Assembly (NCBI GenBank): GCA_035285595.1
Contig: JAYKGV010000057.1
Span: 15,808 to 79,807 of the forward strand
From: VGJW01 sp035285595
Lineage (GTDB): Bacteria > Cyanobacteriota > Sericytochromatia > S15B-MN24 > VGJW01
Length of the DNA: 64,000 nucleotides
Direction of reading: 5' to 3'
Part shown: positions 25,391 through 33,482 of the stretch, one piece after another
How the letters are laid out: every line of letters starts with the position of its first letter
Numbering within the stretch: position 1 is the first letter of the stretch
Made by a program: the position numbers and the translations under genes
Notes under the pieces: model-generated
Databases searched by the model: none
The model's input: only the letters and a program-made list of their open reading frames with translations
Told to the model about the DNA's origin: nothing

Positions 25391-26650
25391 GTGCCCCAGA
25401 TCAACTGTCCTTCCTGCCATACGTCGAACGACGAGGAAAATCGGTTCTGCTGCGACTGCGGCAAACCCCTCAAGGCGGCGGTGACGGCGCATCCCATGGG
25501 TGCCGTGACGCAACCTGCCTCCGGTTATGCGCCGCCCAGCACGTTGCTCGCTCCCTCGACCCTGCTGCAGGAGCGCTACCGCATCACCCAGCTGGTGGGC
25601 CAGGGGGGGATGGGGGCCATCTATCTGGCCAACGACACGCGCTTCAGCTCCAAGGTGTGCATTGTCAAGGAGATGCTGGACCACTTCACGGATCCTGAAC
25701 AGCGCGAGATTGCGACCCAGAACTTCTATCGCGAAGCGGATCTGCTGGCGAACCTCGATCACAACGCTATCCCCGAGGTCTTTGACCGATTCACCGAGGC
25801 CAATCGACATTACCTGGTGATGGAGTACATCCAGGGCACCGACCTCGAGCAGCGGATGCACGAAAGCATGGCGCCCTTTGATGAGAAGAGCGTCATCGGC
25901 TGGGCCATCCAGTGTTGCGATGTGCTCTCCTACCTGCATCATCAGAAGCCACCCATCATCTATCGGGACATGAAGCCCGCCAACTTGATCCTTACGCACT
26001 TCGGCAAGATTTACTTGGTGGACTTCGGCATCGCCCGGTTCTTCAATCCGCAGGCGCGAGGCACGATGATCGGGACCCAGGGCTATGCTCCCCCTGAGCA
26101 GTACCGCGGCCAAGTCGAGCAGCGCACCGACATCTATGCCTTGGGTGCCACCATGCACTACCTGTTGACCAATCGCGACCCCCAGAACGAGGCGCCCTTC
26201 AGTTTTCCACCTGTCCGGGAGCTTAATGCTGAGGTCAGCGAGGCTCTTGAGGCCATCATCACGAAGATGCTCGAGCCCGAGCTCGATCGGCGCTATCAGA
26301 CGTGTGACGAGCTGCTGGCCGAGCTGATCCTGCTGGGTGGACCTGAAACCGGGGCTGTGCGCACGTGCCCGCATTGTGGTGCCCATATCTCGAGAGGACG
26401 CCAGTTCTGTCCCAACTGTCGCGGGTACATCGCCGCGCATCACACCTCGACCCACGACAAGATCCACGCCAAGGCGCTGACGGCCCGGAACCTCGATGCG
26501 TCGGGTGTCTCCTTGCCGTCCGTGGGCTTCGGCAAGCCGGCCCTCTGGCAAGAGCCTTGGTTCCTGTCGGTGGTCATCCCCTTGTCCATGGCCTTCGGAG
26601 CCTTGGTCGCGTGGCTGGTCTTGCGCCAGTCGACCGGAGGTGCGGCATGA
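25391..26650 (+). CDS. Ser/Thr protein kinase with zinc ribbons and C-terminal membrane anchor
   Basis: 419 residues from GTG 25391; upstream in-frame starts (GTG 25379, ATG 25232) cannot be excluded because no candidate has a clear ribosome site. An N-terminal zinc ribbon (CPSCHTSNDEENRFCCDCG) precedes a Hanks-type kinase domain: the glycine loop VGQGGMGAIY, Lys in CIVKEM, catalytic IYRDMKPANLI, DFG in LVDFGIARFF, and PPEQY. A second zinc ribbon follows (CPHCGAH..CPNCRG). One transmembrane helix near the end (VVIPLSMAFGALVAWLVL) places the kinase in the cytoplasm. The catalytic residues are intact. The gene overlaps the pseudokinase-PP2C gene (ATGA), so a kinase and a phosphatase are co-expressed. 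Confidence 0.88.
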   Translation: MPQINCPSCHTSNDEENRFCCDCGKPLKAAVTAHPMGAVTQPASGYAPPSTLLAPSTLLQERYRITQLVGQGGMGAIYLANDTRFSSKVCIVKEMLDHFTDPEQREIATQNFYREADLLANLDHNAIPEVFDRFTEANRHYLVMEYIQGTDLEQRMHESMAPFDEKSVIGWAIQCCDVLSYLHHQKPPIIYRDMKPANLILTHFGKIYLVDFGIARFFNPQARGTMIGTQGYAPPEQYRGQVEQRTDIYALGATMHYLLTNRDPQNEAPFSFPPVRELNAEVSEALEAIITKMLEPELDRRYQTCDELLAELILLGGPETGAVRTCPHCGAHISRGRQFCPNCRGYIAAHHTSTHDKIHAKALTARNLDASGVSLPSVGFGKPALWQEPWFLSVVIPLSMAFGALVAWLVLRQSTGGAA

Positions 26651-28293
26651 GTCCCGCGCGCACCGTGCCCGAGCCGCTCGGGGCTGACGTGCTCCTGCGT
26701 GGGCGCTATCGCATCGAGCGTTTCCTCGAGGCAAAGCATGAGGCCAATCTGTATCGGGCCCTCGATACCCTGACGGACCTGTTCGTCATCGTGAAGGAAC
26801 GCGGGGAAACCACCCCGGGACCAATCCCCGAGGCGCTTGCCGACAGTGAGTGGGCGGCTGATGCGGCGGGGCATCCCTTTCAGGATGAGTTCCTCATCTT
26901 GCGTTCTGTTCGTTCGTCCGCGGTGGTCAAGGCACTTGATATCTTCCGGGATGGTGAGCGGGCCTATCTGGTCCTCGAACAACTGGAAGGTCGTGATCTG
27001 GCCTATTTCCTGACAGGTGGCGAGGATATTCCCGTCCAGCAGACTCTCGACTGGGTGGCTCAGATCTGTGATGCCCTGGGACAGCTCCATGCCGCGGGTA
27101 TCCTGCATCTTGATCTGCAGCCCCGGTACCTCGTGGTTTCACCCGATCGAGGGCAGTTGCGTCTGACCGGTTTTCATCGTGCAACCATGGCGCCGGTCCA
27201 GCGCGTGGTCGAGGCGACGCCGGGTTACTCCCCTCCCGAGCAGTTTGGTTTCCTCGAAGGACGTGTCTCCGAACGTTCCGACCTGTTCTCTCTCGGGGCC
27301 ATCTGGCACCAGCTGCTCACAACCGTAAGCCCGGAGGCGGTCTGGGAACAGGAAGAGGACCGCTTCGTCTTTGCGGATGTCAGTCACTACCTGCCGTCCG
27401 TTCATCCGCACCTCGAGCGTCTGGTTCGGAAACTGGTCGCCATCGATCCCTTGGACAGGTTCTCGTCCTGCGCGGACTTGCGCCACGAAATCCAGGAATT
27501 GCTGCAGAACCCCATTCGTCGGGTCGGTATGTGCTCGGATGTCGGCATGCTGCGGACGGGCAACGAGGATGCGTTGGGGGTCTTCGAGCTGACGTTCACT
27601 GCCCAGGGCCAGCGCAGCGGTCTGGGACTTTATATCTGCGCGGATGGCATGGGGGGGGTGAATGCAGGCGAGATTGCCTCGGCCATCACGGTTGATGAGG
27701 TCACCAGCTACGTTCAGAACGCCCTGACGGCGTTGGGTGATGACGATGACCCGTCCGCCCAGATCAAGGCGCACCTGCAGCAGGCGGTCAAGCAAGCCAA
27801 TGCGCGGGTGCACGACACCGGCCGGGGCAATTCCTCGATGCAGGGGATGGGTACCACCGTCACCACGGCATTGGTGTTCGGACATACGGTCTATGTCGCT
27901 CATGTCGGTGATTCATGCTGCTATCTGATCAACCGCCAAGGCATCGAAAAGGTGTCGCGCGATCATAGTCTGGTGGGGCGCCTGGTCGAGCTGGGGCAGA
28001 TTACCCCTGAGGAGGCCCTGGTGCATCCCCAGCGAAATCTCATCTATCGGTCGCTGGGAACCTATCCCAATGTCGAAGTTGATCTCTACCAGCGGCCGTT
28101 GCGCACGGGTGATTGGCTGCTGTTGTGCAGTGATGGTTTGACGGGCCACGTCAGCGATCCCGAGCTGCAGCAGATCGTCACGGATGCCGTAGACCCGACC
28201 GCCGCCGCTCAGCGACTCGTCAACCTCGCCAATCAGCGCGGGGGCGAGGACAATATCACCGTCGTGCTCGTGCAGATGGCCGAGTATCGTTGA
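26647..28293 (+). CDS. Pseudokinase-PP2C phosphatase fusion protein
   Basis: 548 residues from an ATG overlapping the kinase stop, with GGAGG upstream. Residues 20-285 have a kinase fold (RGRYRIERFLEAKHEANLYR, VIVKERG), but the glycine loop is lost. The catalytic segment reads LHLDLQPRYLVV (Lys and Asn of the HRD motif region replaced) and DFG has become TGF, so magnesium cannot be held. Residues 295-548 are a PP2C-type phosphatase with the metal-binding signatures: GMLRTGNEDALG, ADGMGG, AHVGDSCCYL, CSDGLTGHV and GGEDNITVVLV. The phosphatase looks active. It probably counteracts the upstream kinase, with the pseudokinase acting as a targeting or regulatory module; that role is inference. Confidence 0.9.
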   Translation: MSPARTVPEPLGADVLLRGRYRIERFLEAKHEANLYRALDTLTDLFVIVKERGETTPGPIPEALADSEWAADAAGHPFQDEFLILRSVRSSAVVKALDIFRDGERAYLVLEQLEGRDLAYFLTGGEDIPVQQTLDWVAQICDALGQLHAAGILHLDLQPRYLVVSPDRGQLRLTGFHRATMAPVQRVVEATPGYSPPEQFGFLEGRVSERSDLFSLGAIWHQLLTTVSPEAVWEQEEDRFVFADVSHYLPSVHPHLERLVRKLVAIDPLDRFSSCADLRHEIQELLQNPIRRVGMCSDVGMLRTGNEDALGVFELTFTAQGQRSGLGLYICADGMGGVNAGEIASAITVDEVTSYVQNALTALGDDDDPSAQIKAHLQQAVKQANARVHDTGRGNSSMQGMGTTVTTALVFGHTVYVAHVGDSCCYLINRQGIEKVSRDHSLVGRLVELGQITPEEALVHPQRNLIYRSLGTYPNVEVDLYQRPLRTGDWLLLCSDGLTGHVSDPELQQIVTDAVDPTAAAQRLVNLANQRGGEDNITVVLVQMAEYR

Positions 28294-28376
28294 CGTGACG
28301 GAACTTTGGACGCGCGGCGTCGTCCGGAGGGTAGGATGGTAGCGTCGCATCGCATGGTTCCCGGAGGAAGCCGCAC

Positions 28377-28763
28377 ATGACCCTCGCTGAACAGCCCCAG
28401 GCCGCGGAGTCGACCAAGGAAGCCCCCCCCTCACGCCTCGTGATCAAGCGCGGGGGCCGCGTCAACCAGACCTTCCCACTCGAGCGCACGGGCGAGACTC
28501 ATGTGGGCCGTTGGGATCCCGATGGTGGGGCCTTTCCCGAGATCGATCTGACCGAGGACGACCCCGAGGCCAAGATCTCGCGCAAGCATGCCCGGTTCTT
28601 CGTCGAGGATGGGGTGTACTTTCTCGAGGACCTTGGCTCGCTCAATGGCACCTTCGTCAACCGGGGGGCCCGCTTGCTTCCCGGACAGCCCGTGGCCGTC
28701 AAGGATGGAGACGAGGTTCTGCTGGGCAAGACCTTCTGCACGTTTGTCCAGGATTTGGCCTGA
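28377..28763 (+). CDS. FHA domain protein
   Basis: 128 residues with GGAGGAAG nine bases before the ATG. A short disordered N-terminus is followed by a forkhead-associated domain that binds phosphothreonine peptides: THVGRWDPDG (Arg and the strand 3-4 loop), ISRKHARFFV (Ser and His of the SxxH motif) and LGSLNGTFVNRG (the NG motif). All key binding residues are present. Downstream of a Ser/Thr kinase and a PP2C, it is the likely reader of that kinase's phosphorylation. Its stop and the next start share a base (TGATG). Confidence 0.93.
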   Translation: MTLAEQPQAAESTKEAPPSRLVIKRGGRVNQTFPLERTGETHVGRWDPDGGAFPEIDLTEDDPEAKISRKHARFFVEDGVYFLEDLGSLNGTFVNRGARLLPGQPVAVKDGDEVLLGKTFCTFVQDLA

Positions 28764-29311
28764 TGGGGCCGCTGCTGCGCGCGGGCCTGACCCTTGCCCT
28801 GACGGGGCTCGCCCCGGTCCTTGGCGTCATGCCTGTCGAGGCCGCGGACAAGACGGCTCCGGCCTTTGACCTGCCGGTCATCGCCACGAGCGCCAAGACC
28901 GGGGCCAAGCGTGTCTCTTTGGCCTCGCTCAAAGGCAAGGTTGTGTTGGTCAACTTCTGGGCGACCTGGTGCCCCCCATGCCGCCACGAGATTCCTGATC
29001 TCATCCGTTTGCAGGACGACCTCAAAGGCAAGGGGTTCACCGTGCTTGGCATCTCGCTCGATGATGATCCCCAAGGGGCGGTCCCGGGCTTCGTCAAGGA
29101 GTTCGGAGCCAGGGAAAAGGTTCGTTTCAACTATCCCTTGCTGGTCGGCAACGAGGACGTGGCTCGAGGTTTCGGGGGCATTCGGGGTATCCCCACGACG
29201 TTCTTGCTCGATCGAAAGGGAGTGATCCGGCAGCGGTGGATCGGGCCGCCCGGTGAGGAACATGCAGAGATCCTGGCCAATTTCCACAAGGCCATCAAGC
29301 CTCTGCTTTGA
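28763..29311 (+). CDS. TlpA/ResA-like periplasmic thioredoxin
   Basis: 182 residues from an ATG sharing a base with the FHA stop. A signal peptide or N-terminal anchor (to VEAAD, about residue 28) is followed by a thioredoxin fold of the TlpA/ResA/AhpC-TSA class. The active site is WATWCPPC and the cis-Pro loop is RGIPTTFLLD. These proteins reduce periplasmic disulfides, for example in cytochrome c maturation. Coupling to a phospho-signalling operon is unusual; the gene may simply share the transcript. A strong hairpin follows 24 bp after the stop. Confidence 0.9.
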   Translation: MGPLLRAGLTLALTGLAPVLGVMPVEAADKTAPAFDLPVIATSAKTGAKRVSLASLKGKVVLVNFWATWCPPCRHEIPDLIRLQDDLKGKGFTVLGISLDDDPQGAVPGFVKEFGAREKVRFNYPLLVGNEDVARGFGGIRGIPTTFLLDRKGVIRQRWIGPPGEEHAEILANFHKAIKPLL

Positions 29312-29334
29312 ATCCAAGACATAAAAAGGAAGCA

Positions 29335-29359
29335 AGGGGCGCCCCGACGGGGCGCCCCT
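29335..29359. terminator. Strong bidirectional terminator hairpin
   Basis: A 12-bp perfect inverted repeat (AGGGGCGCCCCG with its complement) around a single base, so effectively an 11-bp stem with a 3-base loop. It sits between the convergent thioredoxin (plus) and recombinase (minus) genes. The plus-strand side is followed by cttgtgttt. Confidence 0.8.
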
Positions 29360-29381
29360 CTTGTGTTTACGCGGCCAGGCT

Positions 29382-30170
29382 TCAGAGGACCTGAAGTACG
29401 GCTTTGCTGCTGTTGACCTCGTTGAAGAGTTCCTTCGAGATGATGGGCTCGTGATCGCGCTCGAACACCTTGTTTTGGCACTGGTAGTCGCCGGTGTAGA
29501 AGATGTTCTCAAGAATGGTCTTGACGGTATTGGCCTGCCAGCGGCCACCGCGCTTGGTCGGAATGCCATCCTTGCTGAGGTCGCCCGCAATCTGGCGCAG
29601 ACTGCGGCCAGCAGAACGTTCGCGGAAAATACGCTGGACGACGGGCGCTTCGCGTTCGTTGACGACGAACTGGTTCGTCCCTTCGTCGAGAGTGTATCCG
29701 AAGGGACAGGTGCCACCGTTATGCAGGACCTCGCGGGCTCGGACGAACACTTTCGAGGCCGCAGGAGCCTTGATGGGCTTGATCCAACCCGCCACCTGCG
29801 GGATGCGAACCAGCACCCGAATCAGCTGCATGCCTTCAGGCTTGCTGGTGTCGACGCCCTCGGCAATCGAGATCAGACGCACTTCGCGATGGGCGAACTC
29901 GGAAAGCACCGTGGCCACGTCATGAAAGCGACGCCCCAGGCTGTTCAAACTCGGCATCACCAGCACTACGTTGGGTTCGTCGATCAACTTGGAGAGGATG
30001 GGCCGCTCCAGTGCAGAACCGGGATGGCTCGTCTCAACGTGGACTTCGCTCAGTTTCAAGCCATTGGCGTCGCAGTAGGCCTCAAGGGTGCTGCGGGCAG
30101 CCGTGACGCGTTCCGCGCGAGAGGCATCCTCGGGACTGAGCCAGATATAGCCGTGGAATCGGGGGGTCAT
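29382..30170 (-). CDS. Degenerate serine recombinase (resolvase-like domain plus Recombinase domain)
   Basis: 262 residues from ATG 30170, which has AGGAGA upstream; the open frame further up lacks this. Residues 4-130 match the resolvase catalytic fold. The nucleophile Ser is kept (GYIWLSPEDAS), but the usual YxRVS Arg is Trp, and the DRLxR motif reads NSLGR, losing the Asp and first Arg. The AER segment of the long helix is also absent. Residues 150-250 fit the Recombinase DNA-binding domain (GGTCPFGYTLDEG, IFRERSAGRSLRQIAGDL, WQANTVKTILENIFYTG). No zinc ribbon or coiled coil follows, so it is shorter than large serine recombinases. It may be a decayed element or a domesticated DNA-binding protein. 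No att sites or cargo were found. Confidence 0.8.
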   Translation of the reverse strand: MTPRFHGYIWLSPEDASRAERVTAARSTLEAYCDANGLKLSEVHVETSHPGSALERPILSKLIDEPNVVLVMPSLNSLGRRFHDVATVLSEFAHREVRLISIAEGVDTSKPEGMQLIRVLVRIPQVAGWIKPIKAPAASKVFVRAREVLHNGGTCPFGYTLDEGTNQFVVNEREAPVVQRIFRERSAGRSLRQIAGDLSKDGIPTKRGGRWQANTVKTILENIFYTGDYQCQNKVFERDHEPIISKELFNEVNSSKAVLQVL

Positions 30171-30268
30171 GGGGGATTCTCCTGGCGTCGAGGGCCACGT
30201 TCGGGCCGTCTCCGACGTATTCAAAAGGTTTCTCAAGAAACACCTGCTCTCCAGTATTCCACTTGGAA

Positions 30269-30301
30269 GTTAAGGGGCACTTAAGAAGCACGTAAGATAA
30301 C
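30269..30301. repeat. Three 11-bp iterons upstream of the recombinase gene
   Basis: Consecutive units gttaaggggca, cttaagaagca and cgtaagataac share the core TTAAG/GTAAG followed by purines and GCA, repeated every 11 bp (one helical turn). They lie just downstream of the predicted -10 box of the recombinase gene. The position suits an operator for autorepression. Confidence 0.5.
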
Positions 30302-30329
30302 TTTAACTTTGATTTGATGTTTGCGTCAA
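30300..30329 (-). promoter_or_regulatory. Promoter of the recombinase gene
   Basis: On the minus strand TTGACG (30329-30324), an 18-bp AT-rich spacer and TAAAGT (30305-30300). This gives a leader of about 120 bases that includes the iterons. Five of six -35 bases and four of six -10 bases match the consensus. Confidence 0.5.
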
Positions 30330-30365
30330 GTTTTCAAAAATGGCTCTCTTGGGGATCATTCTTTT

Positions 30366-32723
30366 TTAAGGCAAAAAAGTGACAAGGGTTACCCCGTCCC
30401 CGCCTTCACCCTGTCCACCGGGACGAAATGCCTGGACACCCGGTTGTCCGGGCAGGTGCCGACGGACGGCACGGAGCAGGGCTCCTGTTCCGTGGCCATG
30501 GATGACGGTCCCTTCCCCATGGCCGGCCAGCCACGCGGCAGCCAGCCAGCGTTCCAATTGCGCCAAGGCTTCTTCGGCCTGCAGGCCGCGCAGGTCGAGG
30601 CGGCTGGAGATGTGCGGAGGAGTCCATGCCTGGATGGCTCCGGAAATCGGACTCCTCGCAGGCTTGGTGGGAGAGGGAGTGCGGGGCGGGCGGATGCCGG
30701 CTTCGGGCCCCTCGGAAACTTCATGGGTGCGGAGCGTCAGCTGAAGGCCTCCGACATCCACCCGGAGCGTGCCACGTTCGTCCGGAGGCCGGGTCACGAT
30801 GCCCCACTTGTCGAGGCGTGGCACCCAGACTTGCCGGCCAGAGGCCAAGGGTGCTGGTGCGGGCAATGGCCGGGCCGGCTGTAAGCGTTCGCGTCCGGCT
30901 GTCTCGAGCTGCTCGCGCGCGCGCTGAACTTCCGGCCCGGTCGGCCGTCCCTTGAGTCGTGCGATGGCCTGGCGGATCTCGTCGCGTGCCTCCTCAATCT
31001 CGGCCTCGAGGTTGGCCCTGGCCTCCCGGCGAAGATTGCGTTCCTCTTGGCGCCAACCCGCCAGTCGCGTCTCGAGCTCCTCTCTCATCTTCTCGGCTTC
31101 GCGCCTCGCCAAGGCGAGGGCTCGCCCATGATCCTCAGCTTCGGCCCGGGCCTGGTTCAGCTCCTCCAGCAGACGGTCCGCCGTCGTGCGGCTGGCTTCG
31201 TGGAGTGCCCGGGCTCGTTGGAGGATCTGTTGGGGCATGCCCAGTCGCTCGGCGACCGCCAGTCCCAGCGACGCGCCGGGCTGTCCGGGAGACAAGCGGT
31301 AGTAAGGTTTCATGGCCTCCACATCGAAACGGGTCGTGGCGAGGCCCATCCTCGGATCCTCGAAGGGCAAGGTCTTCAGGGGGCCGAGATGTGTGGTGGC
31401 CACAATCCACGCGCCACAGGCCAGGATGTCCTCCAGAATGGCCCTGGCCAAGGCGGCGCCCTCCTCGGGATCGGTCCCCGAACCGACCTCGTCCAGCAAC
31501 ACGAGCTGGCCGGGGCTCAACGAGGGCAGAAGGTGAGCCATGTGGCTCACGTGCCCGCTGAAGGTCGACAGGTCACCGGCGAGCGTTTGTGGATCTCCGA
31601 TGTCGGCGTGCAAGGCCGTGACATGCGGCAAGCGGCTGCCTGCAGCCACCGGGGGAAGGATACCCGCCTGCGTCAGCATGACGACCGAACCCAGGGTCTT
31701 GAGCGCGGCGGTCTTTCCCCCTGTGTTGGGACCGGTGATGAGCAGTCCCTGGCCGTCGAGGACGAGATCGACGGGGACGGCGTCTTCACCCAGACGGGCC
31801 CAGAGCAGCGGGTGCCGGGCGTCATGAAGTTCTGGGCGTTCCCCCGGCAGCGGTCGATGGCCGTCCCAGCGCCAGCCCAGCCGGGCCTTGGCCTGAGCCA
31901 GATCCATCCGGATCAGCAACCTCACCGTCTGTTCAAGGGCAGGGATGTATCGGCCCACGGTCCGGACCAGATCATCGAGAACTCGTGCCTCCTCGGCCAT
32001 GACCCTGGCCTCGGCATCCGCCCTGGCTTCATTGGCCTCGAAGAGCGCCGGCGGCTCGATGTGCAACGTTCGGCCACTGGCCGAGCGGTCCAGCACCATG
32101 CCTGGGACGTCTCCCCGACGATCCGCCCGGATGGGCAGGACCCAGCGATCCCGACGAATCAACACATGATCCTCGCCCATGGACTCGGCGTATCGTCGTG
32201 CGAGGCTTTCCGCACGTTGCCGGGCGCTCTGCGCGGCGGCCCGGGCTTCAAGCCGGAGGGTACCAAGCGCCGGCGAGGCCTCGTCCGTGAGGGTGCCGTC
32301 TTCGGTCAGAAGAGGGTCCAACAGCGTGTGCACGGCTTGGGTATCGGGCCAGAACCACCCAAACGCAGAAAGGGCCGCAGCAAGCCGAGCATGATTCGCC
32401 GTCAGCTGCCGCCAAACGGTCCCCAAGCGGGCCCAGCGGGCGATGCGTCGAAGCTCCTGGCCTGTCAATCGGCTGCCCAGCGCCGCTCGACGAAGCAAAG
32501 GCAGCGGATCGTCCAGGGCGCCCGTATCGGCACGTTGTCCCTCCGTTGCCTCGGCTACGGCCTCGGTCAAATCCAGAAGACGGGCCACCTCGGCTGAGTC
32601 CTCAGCTGGAATGAGGGAGAGAGCCAACCTGCACGCCGCCGGACCCTCAGTCTCGGCGGCCACCAGTTCCTGCAGGGCCCCCCAGTCGAGGGAAGCCCGC
32701 GTTCTCTCCCCGAAGCCGCTCAT
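30366..32723 (-). CDS. mutS2: Endonuclease MutS2
   Basis: 785 residues, the usual MutS2 length, with GAGGGG before the ATG. MutS2 acts on recombination intermediates and stalled or collided ribosomes, not on mismatches. The N-terminal clamp/core region lacks the MutS mismatch-binding domain. The ATPase shows Walker A GPNTGGKTAALKT and Walker B LVLLDEVGSGTDPEEGAAL, then ATTHLGPLK. A long charged coiled coil (about 520-610) precedes a C-terminal Smr nuclease domain: LDLRGLQAEEALAQLERWL and VIHGHGTGALLRAVRRHL. The Smr motifs (LDLRG, HGHGTG) are intact, so nuclease activity is likely. It runs toward the recombinase gene on the same strand. Confidence 0.96.
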   Translation of the reverse strand: MSGFGERTRASLDWGALQELVAAETEGPAACRLALSLIPAEDSAEVARLLDLTEAVAEATEGQRADTGALDDPLPLLRRAALGSRLTGQELRRIARWARLGTVWRQLTANHARLAAALSAFGWFWPDTQAVHTLLDPLLTEDGTLTDEASPALGTLRLEARAAAQSARQRAESLARRYAESMGEDHVLIRRDRWVLPIRADRRGDVPGMVLDRSASGRTLHIEPPALFEANEARADAEARVMAEEARVLDDLVRTVGRYIPALEQTVRLLIRMDLAQAKARLGWRWDGHRPLPGERPELHDARHPLLWARLGEDAVPVDLVLDGQGLLITGPNTGGKTAALKTLGSVVMLTQAGILPPVAAGSRLPHVTALHADIGDPQTLAGDLSTFSGHVSHMAHLLPSLSPGQLVLLDEVGSGTDPEEGAALARAILEDILACGAWIVATTHLGPLKTLPFEDPRMGLATTRFDVEAMKPYYRLSPGQPGASLGLAVAERLGMPQQILQRARALHEASRTTADRLLEELNQARAEAEDHGRALALARREAEKMREELETRLAGWRQEERNLRREARANLEAEIEEARDEIRQAIARLKGRPTGPEVQRAREQLETAGRERLQPARPLPAPAPLASGRQVWVPRLDKWGIVTRPPDERGTLRVDVGGLQLTLRTHEVSEGPEAGIRPPRTPSPTKPARSPISGAIQAWTPPHISSRLDLRGLQAEEALAQLERWLAAAWLAGHGEGTVIHGHGTGALLRAVRRHLPGQPGVQAFRPGGQGEGGDGVTLVTFLP

Positions 32724-32744
32724 CCCCTCATCGTAACAGCCCGA

Positions 32745-33413
32745 TCAGGACGGAGGCTCCCCTTCCGTTTCATCGACTCTGCCTGCAGCCGGACTCTCTG
32801 AGGACCAGCGGGCCAACGCCTCCCGATCCTGTGCTTCGCCGCGGAGGAACAGCACGCTGCCGGGGCGGACATGTCGATGCCGCCGGTGGGCAAGGATGAT
32901 GCCGAGGACGGCCGCCACTCCGCTGGCCAACCAGACCGTCGGGTGTGGGCGGCCCAGAGTCAGGATCAAGCCGCAGATCCCACCATAGGCCACGTGGGCC
33001 AGAAGCCTCCACGTGGTCTCGACGAGGCCACCGCTGCCCCGCAACAACCCGAGGTCAGGCAGGATACCTCTGCGCGAGGCCGGGTCGGTCCACTGCACCA
33101 GTGCAAGCAGCGGCATGTGCAGCAGGCCGTGGTACACCCCAAGGACCGAGCCCATGGTGATGCCCAGGAGCGGCCCCATGCTCAGACCCATGGCATGCCA
33201 TATCCATGCATAGCAGGCTGCGAACACGATGCCTTCAAGATGATGCGCCACGGCCCCCGTGAGGAGCGCGTGGCGCCTTCCTGGTGCAAGCAGATGCCCA
33301 AGGGCCCATTCGAAATCGAGGGTGGTGAGGCCCTTGGCCCGGGCCAGTCCCAATACGAGATTCAAGCCCGCAGTGCCGGCCAGTCCCGCACAGATGATGG
33401 TGCCGATGCCCAC
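32745..33413 (-). CDS. Multi-pass membrane protein of unknown function
   Basis: 222 residues from GTG 33413, chosen for the AGGGGGG ribosome site upstream; an ATG at 33464 lacks one. About five or six hydrophobic helices are visible (for example GTIICAGLAGTAGLNLVLGL, LEGIVFAACYAWIWHAMGL, LLGITMGSVLGVYHGLLHMP, LLAHVAYGGICGLILTLG). His residues recur within helices (AVAHHLEG, YHGLLHMP), which could suggest heme or metal coordination, but no known family is recognised. The cytoplasmic C-terminus is polar and acidic. Lies 21 bp upstream of mutS2 on the same strand. Confidence 0.68.
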   Translation of the reverse strand: MGIGTIICAGLAGTAGLNLVLGLARAKGLTTLDFEWALGHLLAPGRRHALLTGAVAHHLEGIVFAACYAWIWHAMGLSMGPLLGITMGSVLGVYHGLLHMPLLALVQWTDPASRRGILPDLGLLRGSGGLVETTWRLLAHVAYGGICGLILTLGRPHPTVWLASGVAAVLGIILAHRRHRHVRPGSVLFLRGEAQDREALARWSSESPAAGRVDETEGEPPS

Positions 33414-33482
33414 GCAGCCCCCCTTCCTGTCGGTCCGCCCCGCAGGATGGCTCGCGTGACCCATCCCGGCAAGGGCCGGACG

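Noticed and set aside
29382..30365. Integrated mobile element around the recombinase
   Set aside because: No paired attachment sites, terminal repeats or cargo genes were found, and the flanks are ordinary chromosomal genes.
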